Part shown: in pieces, positions 4,780 to 6,483 of the stretch
Layout: the number at the start of each line of letters is the position of its first letter
How positions within the stretch are numbered: position 1 is the stretch's first letter
Assembly (NCBI GenBank): GCA_038199375.1
Contig: JBBPZA010000027.1
Coordinates: forward strand, 1-6,483
Reading direction: 5' to 3'
Source: JBBPZA01 sp038199375
Lineage (GTDB): Bacteria > Actinomycetota > Thermoleophilia > Solirubrobacterales > Solirubrobacteraceae
Length of the DNA: 6,483 nt
Program-made: the position numbers and the translations under genes
Notes under the pieces: generated by a model
Told to the model about the DNA's origin: nothing
What the model saw: only the letters and a program-made list of their open reading frames with translations
The model's database searches: none

Positions 4780-6483
4780 TCACGGGACCGTAATGACCGA
4801 GCTCGGCGAGCTGGCGTGGGTTTGCCCGCGCTGCGCCTTGAACCCGCGCAGGCGCAGCGAGTTCGAGACGACGAAGACGCTGGAGAAGGCCATCGCCGCG
4901 CCCGCCACGAGCGGGCTGAGCAGGCCCAGCGCGGCGAGCGGAAGCGCGGCGACGTTGTAGGCGAAGGCCCAGAAGAGATTTCCCTTGATCGTGCGAAGCG
5001 TCCGGCGCGAGAGGCGGATGGCATCGGCCGCCGCTCGCAGGTCGCCGGTCACCAGCGTGAGGTCGGAGGCCTCGATCGCGACGTCGGTGCCGGTGCCTAT
5101 GGCCAGGCCGAGGTCGGCCTGCGCGAGAGCGGGGGCGTCGTTGACCCCGTCGCCGACCATCGCCACCACGCGACCCTCGGCCTGCAGCCGGTGCACGACG
5201 CCCGCCTTGTCGGCCGGCAGCACCTCGGCGATTACCTCCTCGATGCCCACCTGCTCTGCCACGGCGCCCGCCGTCTTGGCGTTGTCGCCGGTTAGCAGCA
5301 CGGGTCGAAGCCCGAGCTCGTGCAGGCGGGCGACAGCTTCTGAGGAGGTCGGCTTGACGGCGTCGGCGACGACGAAGACGGCTCGCGCCTCGTCCTCCCA
5401 AGCCACCACGATCGCCGTGGCGCCCTGCGCCTCGGCATCGCGCCGGGCGGCCTCGAGCTCCTCGGGCAGTCGATGGCCGGCATCGGCGATCAGCGCCGGG
5501 CGCCCCGCGAGCACGCCGGTGCCGTCCACCGTCCCTTCGACGCCCAGGCCCTCGCGATTGGCGAAGCCCTCGACTCCGGGCAGCGCGCCGAGCTCGTCGC
5601 GGGCGGCGGCCGCGATCGCTCGGGCGATCGGGTGCTCGCTCGCGTCCTCGAGCCCGCCCGCGAGGCGAAGCGCCTTCCCGCGGGCGACGCCGTCGGTGAG
5701 GACGACGTCGAGCAGCGTCATCTGCCCCGTGGTGACGGTGCCGGTCTTGTCGAGCACGACGGTGTCGACGCGGCGGGTGGACTCGAGCACCTCGGGTCCC
5801 TTGATGAGCAGGCCGAGCTGGGCGCCGCGGCCCGTCCCGACCAGCAGCGCGGTGGGCGTCGCCAGGCCGAGTGCGCACGGGCAGGCGATGATGAGCACGG
5901 CGACCGCGGCGGTGAAGGCGAAGGCGGCGCTCTCACCCCCGGCGAGCCAGAACCCGAGCGTCGCCACCGCCAGGACGATGACGACGGGGACGAAGACCGC
6001 CGAGACCCGATCGGCCAGCCGTTGGACGGGCGCCTTCCCGGACTGCGCCTCGGTGACCAGCCGCGCGATCTGGGAGAGCGCGGTGTCGGCGCCGACGCGA
6101 GTCGCGCGCACGACGAGGCGGCCTCCGACGTTGACGGTGGCACCGGTGACCTCGTCGCCCGGCGCGACCTCCACGGGGACGGACTCGCCGGTGAGCAGCG
6201 ACATGTCGACGGCCGAGGCCCCCTCGACGACCTCGCCGTCGGTCGCCACCTTCTCCCCGGGCCGCACGACGAAGCGGTCGCCGGGCTGCAGGTCCTCGAT
6301 CGCGACACGGTGCTCGAGCCCCGCCTCGTCGAGCACGGCAACGTCCTTGGCACCGAGCTCGAGCAGCGCCTCGAGCGCCGCTCCCGCGCGCCGCTTGGCG
6401 CGAGCCTCGAAGTAGCGGCCTGCGAGCAGGAAGGTGGTGACCACCGCCGCCACCTCGAGGTAGATCTCGTCGGTGCCGGCCCC
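4780..6483 (-). CDS. copA: Cu+-transporting P1B-1 ATPase, N-terminus outside the window
   Basis: The last 567 residues of a heavy-metal ATPase that exports copper(I) from the cytoplasm; the frame runs off the window end. Missing are any N-terminal metal-binding domain and the first membrane helices. In window numbering: the actuator loop TGES at 98-101, membrane helix about 161-183, the metal-site motif CPCALG from 201, the phosphorylation site DKTGT (245-249, acceptor D245), SEHP (282-285, the HP motif of the nucleotide domain), TGDN (398-401) and GDGVNDAP (444-451). In the last two helices, AYN (508-510) and MAFSS (531-535) with CPC are the pattern of copper(I) pumps rather than Zn/Cd/Pb pumps. 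All catalytic residues are present, so it should be active. It ends in a short Ser/Thr/Val tail. The DUF305 lipoprotein gene follows on the same strand, a plausible copper-handling pair. A promoter, if any, lies outside the window. Confidence 0.95.
   Translation of the reverse strand, partial: GAGTDEIYLEVAAVVTTFLLAGRYFEARAKRRAGAALEALLELGAKDVAVLDEAGLEHRVAIEDLQPGDRFVVRPGEKVATDGEVVEGASAVDMSLLTGESVPVEVAPGDEVTGATVNVGGRLVVRATRVGADTALSQIARLVTEAQSGKAPVQRLADRVSAVFVPVVIVLAVATLGFWLAGGESAAFAFTAAVAVLIIACPCALGLATPTALLVGTGRGAQLGLLIKGPEVLESTRRVDTVVLDKTGTVTTGQMTLLDVVLTDGVARGKALRLAGGLEDASEHPIARAIAAAARDELGALPGVEGFANREGLGVEGTVDGTGVLAGRPALIADAGHRLPEELEAARRDAEAQGATAIVVAWEDEARAVFVVADAVKPTSSEAVARLHELGLRPVLLTGDNAKTAGAVAEQVGIEEVIAEVLPADKAGVVHRLQAEGRVVAMVGDGVNDAPALAQADLGLAIGTGTDVAIEASDLTLVTGDLRAAADAIRLSRRTLRTIKGNLFWAFAYNVAALPLAALGLLSPLVAGAAMAFSSVFVVSNSLRLRGFKAQRGQTHASSPSSVITVP

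Noticed and set aside
4736..5878. 380-codon minus-strand frame overlapping the copper ATPase
   Set aside because: Arg/Gly-rich translation in another frame of a gene with all P-type ATPase motifs intact.
4985..6415. 476-codon plus-strand frame opposite the copper ATPase
   Set aside because: Ser/Ala/Arg-rich antisense shadow without motifs; no sign of independent coding.

Overview
The base composition is very GC-rich, G or C dominates third codon positions, and GTG starts are common. With the gene content (a short BlaI-type repressor paired with a minimal M56 protease, a DUF305 lipoprotein, a Cu+ ATPase), this suggests a high-GC actinobacterium, possibly of the Solirubrobacter/Thermoleophilia kind. 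The organism assignment is inference. No rRNA, tRNA, CRISPR array, insertion sequence or origin was seen.

Layout from left to right: a small two-helix membrane protein (+, 44-283). It converges within 14 bases on a two-gene unit (-) made of a BlaI/MecI/CopY-family repressor (1269-1676) and an M56 HExxH membrane protease (298-1272), which overlap by four bases. Then comes a previously unlisted 48-codon membrane-peptide ORF (+, 1718-1864), divergent from the repressor. It converges on a membrane-anchored C39-like cysteine peptidase (-, 1878-2918). A class I SAM methyltransferase (+, 3041-3784) is divergent from the peptidase. After a 192-base convergent gap comes a copper module on the minus strand: a P1B-1 Cu+ ATPase (4780 to beyond the window end, N-terminus missing) followed downstream by a DUF305 lipoprotein (3977-4606).

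The main finding is that three intergenic regions share one dyad, TCCTAC-N5-GTAGGA. Two copies are perfect: 1702-1718, between the repressor and the small ORF, and 3009-3025, upstream of the methyltransferase and running into its ribosome binding site. One copy has a single mismatch: 4751-4767, between the copper ATPase and DUF305, just upstream of a good -10 hexamer. BlaI-family repressors bind TAC...GTA dyads of this type and usually autoregulate. The reading proposed here is a local regulon of the BlaI/M56 pair: the repressor controls itself, the small membrane peptide, the methyltransferase and the DUF305 lipoprotein, and the protease inactivates the repressor on a membrane signal. The repressor has no cysteines, so it cannot sense copper as CopY does. 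If copper or envelope stress is the signal, it would have to act through the protease.
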